Source of the DNA: Melioribacter sp. | Lineage (GTDB): Bacteria; Bacteroidota; Ignavibacteria; Ignavibacteriales; Melioribacteraceae | DNA length: 64,000 nucleotides | NCBI GenBank assembly: GCA_023250955.1 | Contig: JAHEZQ010000008.1 | Coordinates: 62,001 to 126,000, forward strand | Reading direction: 5' to 3' | Shown: positions 26,847 to 36,660 of the stretch, one piece after another | Numbering within the stretch: position 1 is the stretch's first letter | How the letters are laid out: every line of letters starts with the position of its first letter | The notes under the pieces: model-generated | Database searches by the model: none | What the model saw: only the letters and a program-made list of their open reading frames with translations | What the model was told of the DNA's origin: nothing | Made by a program: the position numbers and the translations under genes

Positions 26847-28130
26847 CTAATAATTATCCGTTGTGAATTTCCAAACTTGTCCTTTAATTGTATCAACTTC
26901 AGTAACCTCATCGACCCGCCAATAATAAGTTGTATTTTTTTTCAACTTGCTAAGATTAATATTATTTATAGTTATTTTTTTTTTAGTTGATTCAGAAAGA
27001 GTAGTACCAAAATAGAGAATATGTGAGATTACGTTTCTACCTGGGATCCAAGTTAATTTTATATTTTTTGAACTGACATTTTTTGCTTCATCCTTGGGTG
27101 AAGGGAAAAATGCCAATGGAAGGATTGATTGCAAATTAGCTTCAGGATCCCACCTACTCGCAAAAGTCCATTTAGCTGTAATTTCTTTTTGATTTGGAGA
27201 GTGTGGTGCAGTAATTAAATTATCTTCAAACCATTTGTAATTACCACCTTCTCTGTGACAATTAGAATAGTAATAACGTTCGCCCCATTTGAATGGTGCT
27301 GGCGAAGTTGGAGGTCGATATATCGGTTGATTTGCCATGTTCTTAGAAAAATTACAATCAACAAGATAGAATTGTCCGTCACGGTGATTTCTACCAAGCG
27401 GAAAATTTTCAACACCATCGAAATATGAATTTCTTATTACAAATTTTTGATCCGGATCGTTACTGCCATCATGCCAAATACTCGCCGATAAATTATGTCC
27501 AAAAAATTTACTGTCTGTTATGTAACACCAACCACGCGGACAAACAAAATCCACCCATCCTTCAAAGTTACAAAAAGCGTGATAGTATTTTCCTGCGGTA
27601 CTGTTCCATAAACTGAGTGTATCGCCGCCATCCGCTTTGATATTACAATTAATAATAATTACTCTATCTCCACCGCCTCTTATTGCAAATTGATGATCAT
27701 TAGGTTTTTCTTCTCCGGTGTGTGTTGAACCATAATTATTATAAACAGTAAGATTAGCAACAGTAAGATCTGTAACAGTATTTCCAACATTAACAACTGC
27801 AGACCCCCAATCATTACCAGGATGATCAACTAACCAATTCCTTCGTAACTCTGAAAAGATTATTTTTGTGCTGTCTTTATTTTCACCAACAAGAGTGATA
27901 AAATTTTTCTCAATATAAATTTTTTCATTATAAGTACCATTCTTAATTAGAATGATAAAAGATTTGTTCAAACCGGCTGGTGCTGAATTAATAGCAGCTT
28001 GAATTGTTGTGTAATTTCCACTGCCGTTTTTAGCAACTATTACGTCTGCTTTTTCCTTGGCATAAATATTTAAACTTAAAAGATGAAATGATGTAATAAT
28101 AAAAATTGTAAATATTTTTTTTGACATCAT
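26847..28130 (-). CDS. pectin methylesterase (CE8) with C-terminal Fn3-like domain
   Basis: This secreted esterase of about 427 aa removes methyl groups from homogalacturonan. It has a signal peptide (MSKKIFTIFIITSF), then the CE8 beta-helix: IVAKNGSGNYTTIQAAI, HQFAIRGGGDR, GDTLSLW, WVDFVCPRG (Asp) and LGRNHRDG (Arg). The last 90 residues look like fibronectin III (FFPSPKDEAKNVSSKNIKL ... YYWRVDEV). The frame is open to 28169, but ATG 28130/28127 gives a proper signal peptide; no clear ribosome-binding site is seen. The Gln that normally precedes DTL in CE8 (QDTL) is Gly here, and the loop around the second Asp is unusual, so substrate preference may differ from plant-type pectinesterase. Confidence 0.85.
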   Translation of the reverse strand: MMSKKIFTIFIITSFHLLSLNIYAKEKADVIVAKNGSGNYTTIQAAINSAPAGLNKSFIILIKNGTYNEKIYIEKNFITLVGENKDSTKIIFSELRRNWLVDHPGNDWGSAVVNVGNTVTDLTVANLTVYNNYGSTHTGEEKPNDHQFAIRGGGDRVIIINCNIKADGGDTLSLWNSTAGKYYHAFCNFEGWVDFVCPRGWCYITDSKFFGHNLSASIWHDGSNDPDQKFVIRNSYFDGVENFPLGRNHRDGQFYLVDCNFSKNMANQPIYRPPTSPAPFKWGERYYYSNCHREGGNYKWFEDNLITAPHSPNQKEITAKWTFASRWDPEANLQSILPLAFFPSPKDEAKNVSSKNIKLTWIPGRNVISHILYFGTTLSESTKKKITINNINLSKLKKNTTYYWRVDEVTEVDTIKGQVWKFTTDNY

Positions 28131-28176
28131 GATTGTTTTTTTATTTACCAAGAATTGAAGACATAGCATTTTCTTA

Positions 28177-30147
28177 TTAATTTTTTAAAACAGATGCTTT
28201 TCCTAAAAGCCACTTAAATAAATTTTCAGCAGCTTCATAATTCTGGAAATCCTCAGGTAATCTTCTGTGATCAATATACTCGTTATAAATCCATGGATCA
28301 CCGACCGCAAAAACAAAACCTTTCCCAAATTTTGAACTAGCCATAACTACATCTTTATTATCCACCAATATCGGAATCGCTGATTTATTTAAAGTTAGAG
28401 TTGAAATTTCTTTCAGATAAATTTTTGTTATTTTTTTGAAAATCGGATGATTAGGAAATTCATCAAACTTTCCCATATCATAATTGGTCCCTGTAACTTT
28501 ATTGCGGCTTACTTCATTAAAATGAATTCCAAATTTTTCTGCTAATCTGTTAAGATGTTCAAATTCACAATTGCCTTTATCATTTGCCATAAGCATCAAC
28601 ACTCCTCCTAGTTTAACCCACTTAACTATCTCAACTATTGATGAATCGGAAATATAATTTGGGCTTGGGGTCTCTAACGGAGTATCTGGATCAACAATTA
28701 TATAAATACTAGCTTTGTTCAATTCTGATAACGTCGGGGCTTGAGAAATTTTGAATAATGTTGCGCCTAAGTTTTCAATAATTCCGCCAAGTTGTGAAAA
28801 CCCCGAATTCTCTTTGTCTTCCCATATATAATGAAATTGATACTCTTTACCTTCAGAATCTTTTTTCGTCTCGTGATTAAAAAAATAATCAAGCGCAACA
28901 ACTTTTTCTTTTGCAGTTGTGCTGATAATTTTTGTTTTACTGTTAATGACTCCGGCTTTTTCCAATTCGATTGCAGCAAGAATTAAAGGACCTAAACCTT
29001 TTAAATCATTTATTCGTGTTGGTTCACTTATGTAATATTCATAGCTTCCATCGCGATATGGATTGCCTCCTAAACCTGCGCCCCGACAAGTGTACAGTAA
29101 ATCTATAAAACCATCTTTATCGATTGTACAAAGATTTTTTATAATTCCTTCAAATGATTTTTTTGCGTGATCCAAAAAACTTTTAGGGAGATAACCTTTA
29201 TTGACTCCTTTTGCAAATGCGTATGTAAACATAGAAGATGCGGATGCTTCAAGATAATTTCCTTTTCTGTCTGGGAAATTTGTTACTTGGTACCACAAAC
29301 CGGTTTTATTATCTCTGACTTTTAACAAGGCCTCGGAAAGTTTGCTAAGAATTTTTATCAATTCTTTTCTTTGTGGATGTTTTTGGGGTAGGAAATCCAG
29401 TACATCAACGATTGCCATTGCATACCAACCCATAGCCCTTGACCACAAATGTGGAGACTTTCCGCTTTTAGGATCAGCCCATTTCTGCTGTAAACTTTCA
29501 TCCCAAGCATGATAAAGCAAACCTGTCTTTTCATCGCGTGTCTGTTTTTCAATTAGAATAAATTGATGAACAATATCATCATAATTTTGCAGCTCATTAA
29601 ATAATTTAGAATACTCTGCATAAAATGGTTCGCCCATGAACAAACCATCTAACCACATTTGGTATGGATAAATTTTCTTATGCCAAAAACCGTTACTATG
29701 GGTTCTGGGTTGATTAGCAAGCTGTTTTCGCAATGTATCAGCAGCTATTTTATATTTTTTTTCTTTTGTCCTATTGTAAAGTAGAAGAAGTTGTCTGCCT
29801 GTGTTGATATTATCAATATTAAAATCTGAAAGTTTATAAGTTTTTATTTTCCCGTCTTCTCCGACGTAGCGATCAATGTTCAGTTTTATATAATCATAAT
29901 ATTTTTTATCGCCGGTCTTGTTCCATAATTGATGATAAGCTTCAAGCATTGTACCTAATTCATAGTTCCATTTACTTTCGGCATTTGTTTCTACTACTGC
30001 TTCATTCTGATGTCGCAGCATATATGAATCTGCAATTCGAACTGACCATGGTTTATTCGAATCAATTTTTACCTGCGCATAAAATTGAATTGTAAAAATT
30101 AGGTTTATCAACAAATACAATAAAACAAAAATATTTTTTTTCTTCAT
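28177..30147 (-). CDS. GH105 unsaturated rhamnogalacturonyl hydrolase fused to a DUF4350-like domain
   Basis: This is a 656-aa exported protein. A signal peptide (about 1-24) is followed by an alpha6/alpha6-barrel GH105 domain (about 30-400): WNYELGTMLEAYHQLW, NIDNINTGRQLL, YQMWLDGLFMGEPF with likely catalytic Asp167, then HLWSRAMGWYAMA. GH105 enzymes remove the 4,5-unsaturated galacturonate left by lyases. From about residue 415 a second domain begins (VVALDYFFNHETKKD, YIIVDPDTP, GGVLMLMANDKGN, VFAVGDPWIYNEY) that resembles a DUF4350 / class I amidotransferase-like fold. Such fusions occur in Bacteroidota pectin loci. The added domain's role is unknown. It sits between the PL9 lyase and the CE8 esterase. 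Confidence 0.85.
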   Translation of the reverse strand: MKKKNIFVLLYLLINLIFTIQFYAQVKIDSNKPWSVRIADSYMLRHQNEAVVETNAESKWNYELGTMLEAYHQLWNKTGDKKYYDYIKLNIDRYVGEDGKIKTYKLSDFNIDNINTGRQLLLLYNRTKEKKYKIAADTLRKQLANQPRTHSNGFWHKKIYPYQMWLDGLFMGEPFYAEYSKLFNELQNYDDIVHQFILIEKQTRDEKTGLLYHAWDESLQQKWADPKSGKSPHLWSRAMGWYAMAIVDVLDFLPQKHPQRKELIKILSKLSEALLKVRDNKTGLWYQVTNFPDRKGNYLEASASSMFTYAFAKGVNKGYLPKSFLDHAKKSFEGIIKNLCTIDKDGFIDLLYTCRGAGLGGNPYRDGSYEYYISEPTRINDLKGLGPLILAAIELEKAGVINSKTKIISTTAKEKVVALDYFFNHETKKDSEGKEYQFHYIWEDKENSGFSQLGGIIENLGATLFKISQAPTLSELNKASIYIIVDPDTPLETPSPNYISDSSIVEIVKWVKLGGVLMLMANDKGNCEFEHLNRLAEKFGIHFNEVSRNKVTGTNYDMGKFDEFPNHPIFKKITKIYLKEISTLTLNKSAIPILVDNKDVVMASSKFGKGFVFAVGDPWIYNEYIDHRRLPEDFQNYEAAENLFKWLLGKASVLKN

Positions 30148-30165
30148 CGCCTTATCCTAATATTT

Positions 30166-31704
30166 TTATTTAAGCAAAAGAAGCTTGTTATACTTAAGAG
30201 CATTTTCAAATCTAACAACACAAAAATAAATTCCGGTTGCAACTTTTAATCCCTTATCATTCACGCCATTCCATCTAACTTTATAGCTACCAGCAGAATT
30301 AAGACCTTTATATAAATCAGTTATTTGTATTCCGTTAATATCAAAAATTTTAATAGACACATTGCCCTGTCGTGGAATTTGAAATTCAATAGTAGTTTCC
30401 GGATTAAAAGGATTTGGATAACAATTAACAAGAATAAATTCGGATGGTAAACTACTTATCTTGTCAACAGCAGAAGGAATTGTGGGATCAAATTCAAAAG
30501 CCCCAATGTCGGGAGCGGTCCCAATAAATGTGATTCCGACATCTACTCCAGCATCAATAAGATTACTCCCTAATGCTAAATGCATAAAATAAATATCAGG
30601 TAAACTTCCATCCGGTTTTCTAAAACCATATGCTGAAATGGGATCAACACTAACAAAATCTTGCGTAGCAACTGTAAATGGTGGAAGCCAACTATTACGT
30701 TCTTGAGTAGCGGTTTGAAGAATACTTATACTCTGCGAAAAAGATATACAATTTTTTATAGTTAAAGTTTTGCCTGAGTTTAAATTCGTAGGCATATAGA
30801 AATTATAAGTACCATTTCTAAAAGCTGTACAATTAAATAATGTCATCGAACCTAAATTATTATTCTGATCAAACCCTTTAATACGATTATCAAAAGCTAG
30901 ACAATTTTTTAATATAAAATTGTGCATAAGATCTTTATTGTCACTCCCTCCCATTTTAAATCCATTGCCATTTCCCTGGCTCGCAACTCCATTTTTTAAA
31001 TAACCATTTTTAAATGACCAACAGTTTTCTAAAACAGTTGAAACATCGTTTGTTGTTCGTAAATATCCATCCCATCCGTCATCAGAATTTTGCCATGCAC
31101 GACATCCGAAAAAATAATTTCCTGTACCTACACCTAATTTAGGGGAAAACCCATCAGCATTACCTTGACCAGGATCAGCATTATAATATGAATCGCAATT
31201 AATAATTCTGTTATCGTGTCCACCACCATCAATTTGTAGTCCTGTATCCTGGTTATCATGTATAGCACAATTTTCTATGATATTATTACTTCCTGAAATA
31301 TAAACCCCATTATCGCCCGAGTTTTTTATTTCCAAACCCTTAACATTCCAAAAATTAACTGAGAGATATAAACCACGTGAACCAAATGGTTCAGTTGAAA
31401 AATCAAGAATCGGTTTTTCACCGGGATATGCCCATAAATTAAAATATCCTAATGAAGTCCCACTTTGAGTTGGTCTTAGATTACTAGATAATATATAAGT
31501 ACCGCTTCTGAGATAAATAGTTCCACTTGTACTACTAGTTAGAACATTTACCGCTTTATTTATTGTAAGAAATGGTTTATCAATAGTCCCTATATTGTTA
31601 TCACTACCTGTGTTAGGATCTACATAATAAGTTAGAGATTGAGATAATAATTTAATCGAGTAAATGAATAAAAAAGCAAATAATTGTTTGTTAAATCGAA
31701 TCAT
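30166..31704 (-). CDS. PL9 pectate lyase with T9SS type A sorting domain
   Basis: This is a 512-aa secreted beta-helix lyase. After a signal peptide (about 1-21) it has a YYVDPNTGSDNNIGT start, helix coils with the PL9 landmarks NADGFSPKLGVGTGN and CRAWQNSDDGWDGY, and a C-terminal T9SS sorting domain (about 425-512, CYPNPFNPETTIEF to the final KLLLLK). PL9 enzymes cleave homogalacturonan or rhamnogalacturonan I by beta-elimination with Ca and a Lys base. The sorting domain means export through T9SS and probable cell-surface anchoring. It lies after the terminator at 31771, so it may rely on read-through or on a promoter in the AT-rich gap. Confidence 0.88.
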   Translation of the reverse strand: MIRFNKQLFAFLFIYSIKLLSQSLTYYVDPNTGSDNNIGTIDKPFLTINKAVNVLTSSTSGTIYLRSGTYILSSNLRPTQSGTSLGYFNLWAYPGEKPILDFSTEPFGSRGLYLSVNFWNVKGLEIKNSGDNGVYISGSNNIIENCAIHDNQDTGLQIDGGGHDNRIINCDSYYNADPGQGNADGFSPKLGVGTGNYFFGCRAWQNSDDGWDGYLRTTNDVSTVLENCWSFKNGYLKNGVASQGNGNGFKMGGSDNKDLMHNFILKNCLAFDNRIKGFDQNNNLGSMTLFNCTAFRNGTYNFYMPTNLNSGKTLTIKNCISFSQSISILQTATQERNSWLPPFTVATQDFVSVDPISAYGFRKPDGSLPDIYFMHLALGSNLIDAGVDVGITFIGTAPDIGAFEFDPTIPSAVDKISSLPSEFILVNCYPNPFNPETTIEFQIPRQGNVSIKIFDINGIQITDLYKGLNSAGSYKVRWNGVNDKGLKVATGIYFCVVRFENALKYNKLLLLK

Positions 31705-31762
31705 GATTATTTATAATATTTTATAATAAATATTTACTGAAGAATAATATTTAAATAAATTT

Positions 31763-31797
31763 AAAAAAAAGCTCGGCAATATGCACCGAGCTTTTTA
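31763..31797 (-). terminator. rho-independent terminator
   Basis: A 6-bp GC-rich stem (GCTCGG 31771-31776, CCGAGC 31786-31791) with a 9-nt loop is flanked by an A-run on the left and a T-run on the right. On the minus strand it is followed by eight U. It lies right after the beta-helix gene (stop at 31816), inside the long pectin operon, and could act both ways. Confidence 0.75.
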
Positions 31798-31815
31798 CAA
31801 CAACAAAACAAGTGA

Positions 31816-33504
31816 CTACTTCATTAACATCATTTTTTTAGAAAAAACTTGACCTGATGTTGATAATCTATAAATATAAACACCGGAACTAAATCTTGAA
31901 GCATCAAAATCTACTTTGTACTGCCCAACTTGTTGAGTTTCGTTAACTAGTAAAGCAACACTTCTACCTAGTATATCAAATACTTCTAATCTTACATTAG
32001 ATTCTTGGGGAATACTGTAAACAATCTTTGTAGTTGGATTGAATGGATTTGGATAATTTTGATCGAGTGAATATTGAGTTGGTATTACACTTGTTTTTTC
32101 AATACCCAAACCTACACCATTTTGCCAATCTGCCATTGAAACTGGGAACCAGTTAAGATCACCTACAGGATAACCACCTATACCAGCCGTGAAAACTGGG
32201 GATTGGATAGCATATGTACAATTCAGTGTATCTGTATAATACTTATATGTTCTGCGGTCCATATCATTAACTAAATAACTATAATTCGTTACGGTTTTAG
32301 TATAATTTCCGCCAGTCGGACTTACATAATAATCCATCAACTTTGTCATTAATGCTGGTGTTTTTACTAAGCTAAAACCTGTTACTTTTGTAAAAGCAGT
32401 TGCAGCTCCGCTACCTAATCTATTTTTAATGTGTTGAGTAATTTGTTGTCCTTCACTATGACGAGAATGTGCATTAAACCAGTTTTGTCCTGCCGTCGAA
32501 ATACTATAATAATTTTTCTGAACTTTCCAGATGGTAGTATCATTTGGTGCTGTAAATATCCATGGCATTTTATTATTTCCATTAGTGTATGTTTCACCGG
32601 TATTATTCCACTCAACTGATCTTACTGCATCCAATGAATCTTGTCCCAACGCAAAAGCATCTACAAATAAATTATTCGTTATAGTAACTCTCTTACCCAC
32701 ATTTCCTAAACAAAGTAATCCATGAAAGCCCATTCCATTTACAATTGTATTATGATCTATAAGAGCATATCCTAAAATACCAGTAACAGTATTACCAGCT
32801 GCAAGATTTAAATGGCGAACAATACGATCTTGTGAGTTAACGAATGTATTATTGACAAGTATTAAAGAGTCGTGTGATACTTCGCGTAAGTCAAATGCTT
32901 TGCCAGCACCAAAATTTGAAGTTGTTAAGGAACCCATGTTTGCAAATATACTATTGGTAACTTTTATTAATTTAGTTCCGCTACCGGTTCTTACGTGGTT
33001 TCCGTTAGTGTTAGTAAGTAAACACTTATCAATTATAATTTTGCAACCGACACCAGTTGTATTAATTAGACCACCTTGTACATTGGTGATTTCAGACGGC
33101 GTGGGTTCGAAGATTCCAGCAATAGCAATATTTGTAAATTCAACATTAGATCCGTTCAATACGACGAAGTTTCCCGGAGGTCTAGTTGGATTTGCACCTG
33201 TACCTGTGGGGTATAAATAAATGATTGGTTTAGTTCCAGCAGGCGCTCTCAATCGTAAAGTTTTATTTGTACCATTAAGAGTTAGAATCTCTGTACTAAG
33301 ATAAATCCCTCCATTCACTAATTCGTAAACTCTGTTAGTAGAAAGAATACCAGGGTTGGCTGTTGTGTCAGCTCTGATTTGAGCAATTATAAATGAGCCA
33401 GGTGTACCATCATATGGTAGAAGCTGTTTAACATTTTGACCTACCGCAAACGACGACACAAACAACATTAGGATAAGTATTAAAGATAGTTTCTTCTTGT
33501 TCAT
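31816..33504 (-). CDS. secreted right-handed beta-helix protein with T9SS sorting domain
   Basis: This is a 562-aa secreted protein with a signal peptide (about 1-22, cleaved near AVG-Q). The middle has repeated strand turns (VVLNGSNVEFTNIAIAG, IIIDKCLLTN, KVTNSIFANMG, LVNNTFVNS, ALIDHNTIVN, TITNNLFVDA) that make a pectin-lyase-like helix, close to DUF4957/DUF5123 or PL1-related proteins of Bacteroidota. The C-terminus (about 480-562) is a T9SS type A sorting domain with NYPNPFNPTTKIVYSIP. AGGAGG precedes the ATG. It is first after the TonB receptor and before a strong terminator. A pectin-binding or lyase role is inferred; no catalytic residues can be named. Confidence 0.72.
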   Translation of the reverse strand: MNKKKLSLILILMLFVSSFAVGQNVKQLLPYDGTPGSFIIAQIRADTTANPGILSTNRVYELVNGGIYLSTEILTLNGTNKTLRLRAPAGTKPIIYLYPTGTGANPTRPPGNFVVLNGSNVEFTNIAIAGIFEPTPSEITNVQGGLINTTGVGCKIIIDKCLLTNTNGNHVRTGSGTKLIKVTNSIFANMGSLTTSNFGAGKAFDLREVSHDSLILVNNTFVNSQDRIVRHLNLAAGNTVTGILGYALIDHNTIVNGMGFHGLLCLGNVGKRVTITNNLFVDAFALGQDSLDAVRSVEWNNTGETYTNGNNKMPWIFTAPNDTTIWKVQKNYYSISTAGQNWFNAHSRHSEGQQITQHIKNRLGSGAATAFTKVTGFSLVKTPALMTKLMDYYVSPTGGNYTKTVTNYSYLVNDMDRRTYKYYTDTLNCTYAIQSPVFTAGIGGYPVGDLNWFPVSMADWQNGVGLGIEKTSVIPTQYSLDQNYPNPFNPTTKIVYSIPQESNVRLEVFDILGRSVALLVNETQQVGQYKVDFDASRFSSGVYIYRLSTSGQVFSKKMMLMK

Positions 33505-33596
33505 TACATGCCTCCTGATTAATGAAAGTTAATTTTTCCCTTTTAGAGATAATATTTAAATAATCATAATTCGCTTATTACTTAATTAATATAATT

Positions 33597-36500
33597 TTAT
33601 AGAGTCAGTTTAATTCCGAAGTCAGCTGTCAAACCATATAACTCACTAGTGTTTAATATCTTATAACCGTTAACACGATTATCAATTAATCTATCTTCCT
33701 TAATATTTGATAGATTGCTTACATTAAGCATTAGAGATAAATAATCAAAAAGAACTTGTTTTAGTGCAAGATCAAACCTAGTATAACCGCTTACCACAGC
33801 ATCTGCTCGTCCGGTTGGTGAGAAAGATCTTATATATTCGGCTTGATTGTACATTGATATACGTGCAGAGAATCCTCCTATATCATAACCAAGAGAAATG
33901 TTTCCATAAAATTTTGGCTGATCCTCCAATTGTTGCGTCAACTCAACTGGCCTTTCAACATACTTCGGAGTTTTTGGGAAAGGTGGAGGTAATACTTGGA
34001 CAAATACTGTATCAGTTACTGAACCAATAAGCCATGTTTCAGATTTTACAAAAGATGCATTATAACTCAGCACTATATTTTTAAGAAGTCCTGGTAAAAA
34101 GTTAAAATTAATTTGATGTTCAAATTCAAATCCCCAAACCTTTGTTGGTTTAGGGGAATTATAAGGAACTGTCAACTGATAAGTTTGTGTTAATGGAAAC
34201 AGAGTTTTCCAATTTACACCAATATTTTCAAGCATTGTATTTCCAGAGGTATTGAATTGGTTTAGCATATGGTACATATCATCAATCTGTTTATAAAAAG
34301 CAGAAATAGAAATTAGACCGATGTCATTTCCATAAAAAGATGTATTGATTTCAAAATTCCATGCTTTAGCTGTTTTCAATACCGGATTACCCAAAATAAG
34401 TTGTCTGTCGGATCCTTGTGCAGAAGGACGCCAAGCAAAATATGTATTCAATCTCATTGTAAAGTCGGGTCTTGCTAATGATTTATAAGCAGCGAGACGT
34501 ATGTTCATAAAATCAGTAGCTTTAATACTTAAATGGAAATTAGGTAGTACAATGGTTTCTGTGTAAGATGAAGTTGTGTCTCTAGTATCATCACCGGGAA
34601 CTGGGAATCCAGTAAAATCGACGCGTGAATATTTGTTTTTATAATTATTATTCTCAGATTCTACTCTTACTCCGGTAATCAAAGTAATTGATTGACCGAA
34701 TTTCAGAGTATTCATTAAATAGCCGGATGTTACAGATTCAGTCATGTCATAAGAATTGGCATTTACTGAAGGATCATTATAATATTCTTTTCCAACTCCA
34801 TTTTTATCAACACCATCTTTATTGATTTCATACCACTGACGTAATTTATCCCGATTAATAAGCGGATAAAGATTATAAAGATCATACATATTTCTTGATT
34901 GAGGTGAGCCGTCGAGAAATTCACTCAATGATAAAGTATTAATAAGCGGGTTGGCAAGATATCGGTTAAAAAAATTAGCAAAGTATGTGTTACTTAAATC
35001 TTTTGCTTTTATTGTTCCATCTGCTAATTTCTCATATGGTCTCCAATATCCTAAGTAGTATGGAGCATATTGTTCTGAATTAGCATTTGTTCTTGTTTTT
35101 GCTTTGTAACTTGCACCCGCTTTTAATTCTCCGGCTAAAATGTTACCAAAAGTATAATCATAAGCAGCATTTAAGAATGCAGTACGATCTTTATCTAAAT
35201 TATTCTGCGTGCGGTAATAAGCATTGTATAGATTTGAACTTGCAAAATTGTTCCATGCAAATGGAATTATATTTTCGGGATTTGTTTTTAACCTTGGGGT
35301 ATTGCTCTTCATTCCTGAAGTATTTGTGGAGGCTTCAAGAAAATCCAGCTGATAATCATAAGGATATTTTGCTACTGATTGAGCAAATGAAAATCCCCAG
35401 TTGATTCTTAAATCAAGAAGATTATTGTTACCCGTTAACGCAGTATTAAAAGTTTGTATCTCTTGTTCTCTATCCCTATATGAATATGTAACTGAACCAC
35501 CTGTTCCGCCACCTGCTGGATAATCTCTAGAGTGAAGTAAAAAATCTCTTTTTGTACTATTGAAGACCGTATTAAGTTTTATCGTTCCATCATCAGGAGT
35601 GTTATAATCCAGCAATAAACTAAAACCATTTCTTTTTCTAAATTCATCGGTAAATTGAAGTGTAAAATTATTAATAACATAATCTGTTTGATTGACAATT
35701 GTTTGGTCATAATCAAGATCAATTCTTTCATTGCTTCTAATTTTTTGTTCAATATTACCAGTAACTTGGACACCAAGCAAATCATCAAAAAATCTTTCTC
35801 CATATTTAAGAGAAAAATCATATTGTTTGAATGATCCTATTAAATTATTGTAATTACCTTTAGCAGTAATATTTAGTTCTCTTATGGACGGGGCTTTCTT
35901 TGTAACAAGATTTACACTTCCAGCAATAGCATCGGCATCTTTATCAGGAGTTAGTGCTTTATAAAGTTCAATTCCTGCTAAAGAACTTTGTGAAATTGTA
36001 GAAAGATCCAATCCTCTGCTTGTAGCATCAGTTGACGCAATTTTGATTCCATCAATTGTAAAACTTGTAAATTTATCACTCAAACCGCGCAAAATAATTT
36101 TATTAGCTTCACCACCTGATCTAATAATCGAAACACCCGGCAAACGACCTATTGCTTCTGCTGCATTTACATCAGGCAATTCTTGAATCTTCTGCTCAGA
36201 AACAACATTGATAATTGTATTAGAATTGATTTGTTGATTAATTGCCGCCGCCTGCCCTAATGCCTGAGCAGAAACGACCACTTCCTTTCCCTGAATAACA
36301 TCTTGTGCAAGTACTACACTAAGAGTAACAGTTTGATTACTTACTATATTAACCGATACTTCTTTTGCCTTGTAACCCACGTACGATATTTTAACTCTAT
36401 ATCTACCATCCATTATTTTAGCAACAAGAAAATTGCCTTCGATATCGACTGTACCGCCCTGAGAAGTTCCAAGTAAGAACACATTAGCTCCAATCAGTGG

Positions 36501-36614
36501 ATCCTGTGAAAGAGAATCTTTAACAGTTCCACGTAATGTTCCTTGACCATATACAGTTGATCCAATAATTAGAATTAAAATGAGAAAAAATTTTCTTGTA
36601 AATTTTAATTTCAT
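33597..36614 (-). CDS. TonB-dependent receptor of the pectin operon (TonB-Xanth-Caul type)
   Basis: This is a 1005-aa receptor with a signal peptide (about 1-23), a carboxypeptidase-like regulatory domain (about 24-110: TLRGTVKDSLSQDPLIGANV), a plug (about 115-240: IQELPDVNAAEAIGRLPGVS, DKDADAIAGSVNLVTKKAP), then a large barrel ending GLTADFGIKLTL. The ALTPDKDADAIAGSVNL block is the hallmark of the TonB-Xanth-Caul (TIGR01782) group, used for oligosaccharide uptake in other phyla. No SusD gene lies beside it, so this is not a canonical Sus pair. AGAGG gives a ribosome-binding site. Pectin-oligomer import is the inferred role. Confidence 0.88.
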   Translation of the reverse strand: MKLKFTRKFFLILILIIGSTVYGQGTLRGTVKDSLSQDPLIGANVFLLGTSQGGTVDIEGNFLVAKIMDGRYRVKISYVGYKAKEVSVNIVSNQTVTLSVVLAQDVIQGKEVVVSAQALGQAAAINQQINSNTIINVVSEQKIQELPDVNAAEAIGRLPGVSIIRSGGEANKIILRGLSDKFTSFTIDGIKIASTDATSRGLDLSTISQSSLAGIELYKALTPDKDADAIAGSVNLVTKKAPSIRELNITAKGNYNNLIGSFKQYDFSLKYGERFFDDLLGVQVTGNIEQKIRSNERIDLDYDQTIVNQTDYVINNFTLQFTDEFRKRNGFSLLLDYNTPDDGTIKLNTVFNSTKRDFLLHSRDYPAGGGTGGSVTYSYRDREQEIQTFNTALTGNNNLLDLRINWGFSFAQSVAKYPYDYQLDFLEASTNTSGMKSNTPRLKTNPENIIPFAWNNFASSNLYNAYYRTQNNLDKDRTAFLNAAYDYTFGNILAGELKAGASYKAKTRTNANSEQYAPYYLGYWRPYEKLADGTIKAKDLSNTYFANFFNRYLANPLINTLSLSEFLDGSPQSRNMYDLYNLYPLINRDKLRQWYEINKDGVDKNGVGKEYYNDPSVNANSYDMTESVTSGYLMNTLKFGQSITLITGVRVESENNNYKNKYSRVDFTGFPVPGDDTRDTTSSYTETIVLPNFHLSIKATDFMNIRLAAYKSLARPDFTMRLNTYFAWRPSAQGSDRQLILGNPVLKTAKAWNFEINTSFYGNDIGLISISAFYKQIDDMYHMLNQFNTSGNTMLENIGVNWKTLFPLTQTYQLTVPYNSPKPTKVWGFEFEHQINFNFLPGLLKNIVLSYNASFVKSETWLIGSVTDTVFVQVLPPPFPKTPKYVERPVELTQQLEDQPKFYGNISLGYDIGGFSARISMYNQAEYIRSFSPTGRADAVVSGYTRFDLALKQVLFDYLSLMLNVSNLSNIKEDRLIDNRVNGYKILNTSELYGLTADFGIKLTL

Positions 36615-36660
36615 ATGAACCTCTTTGTAAATAAATATTAATAACTATATCAAAATAATT

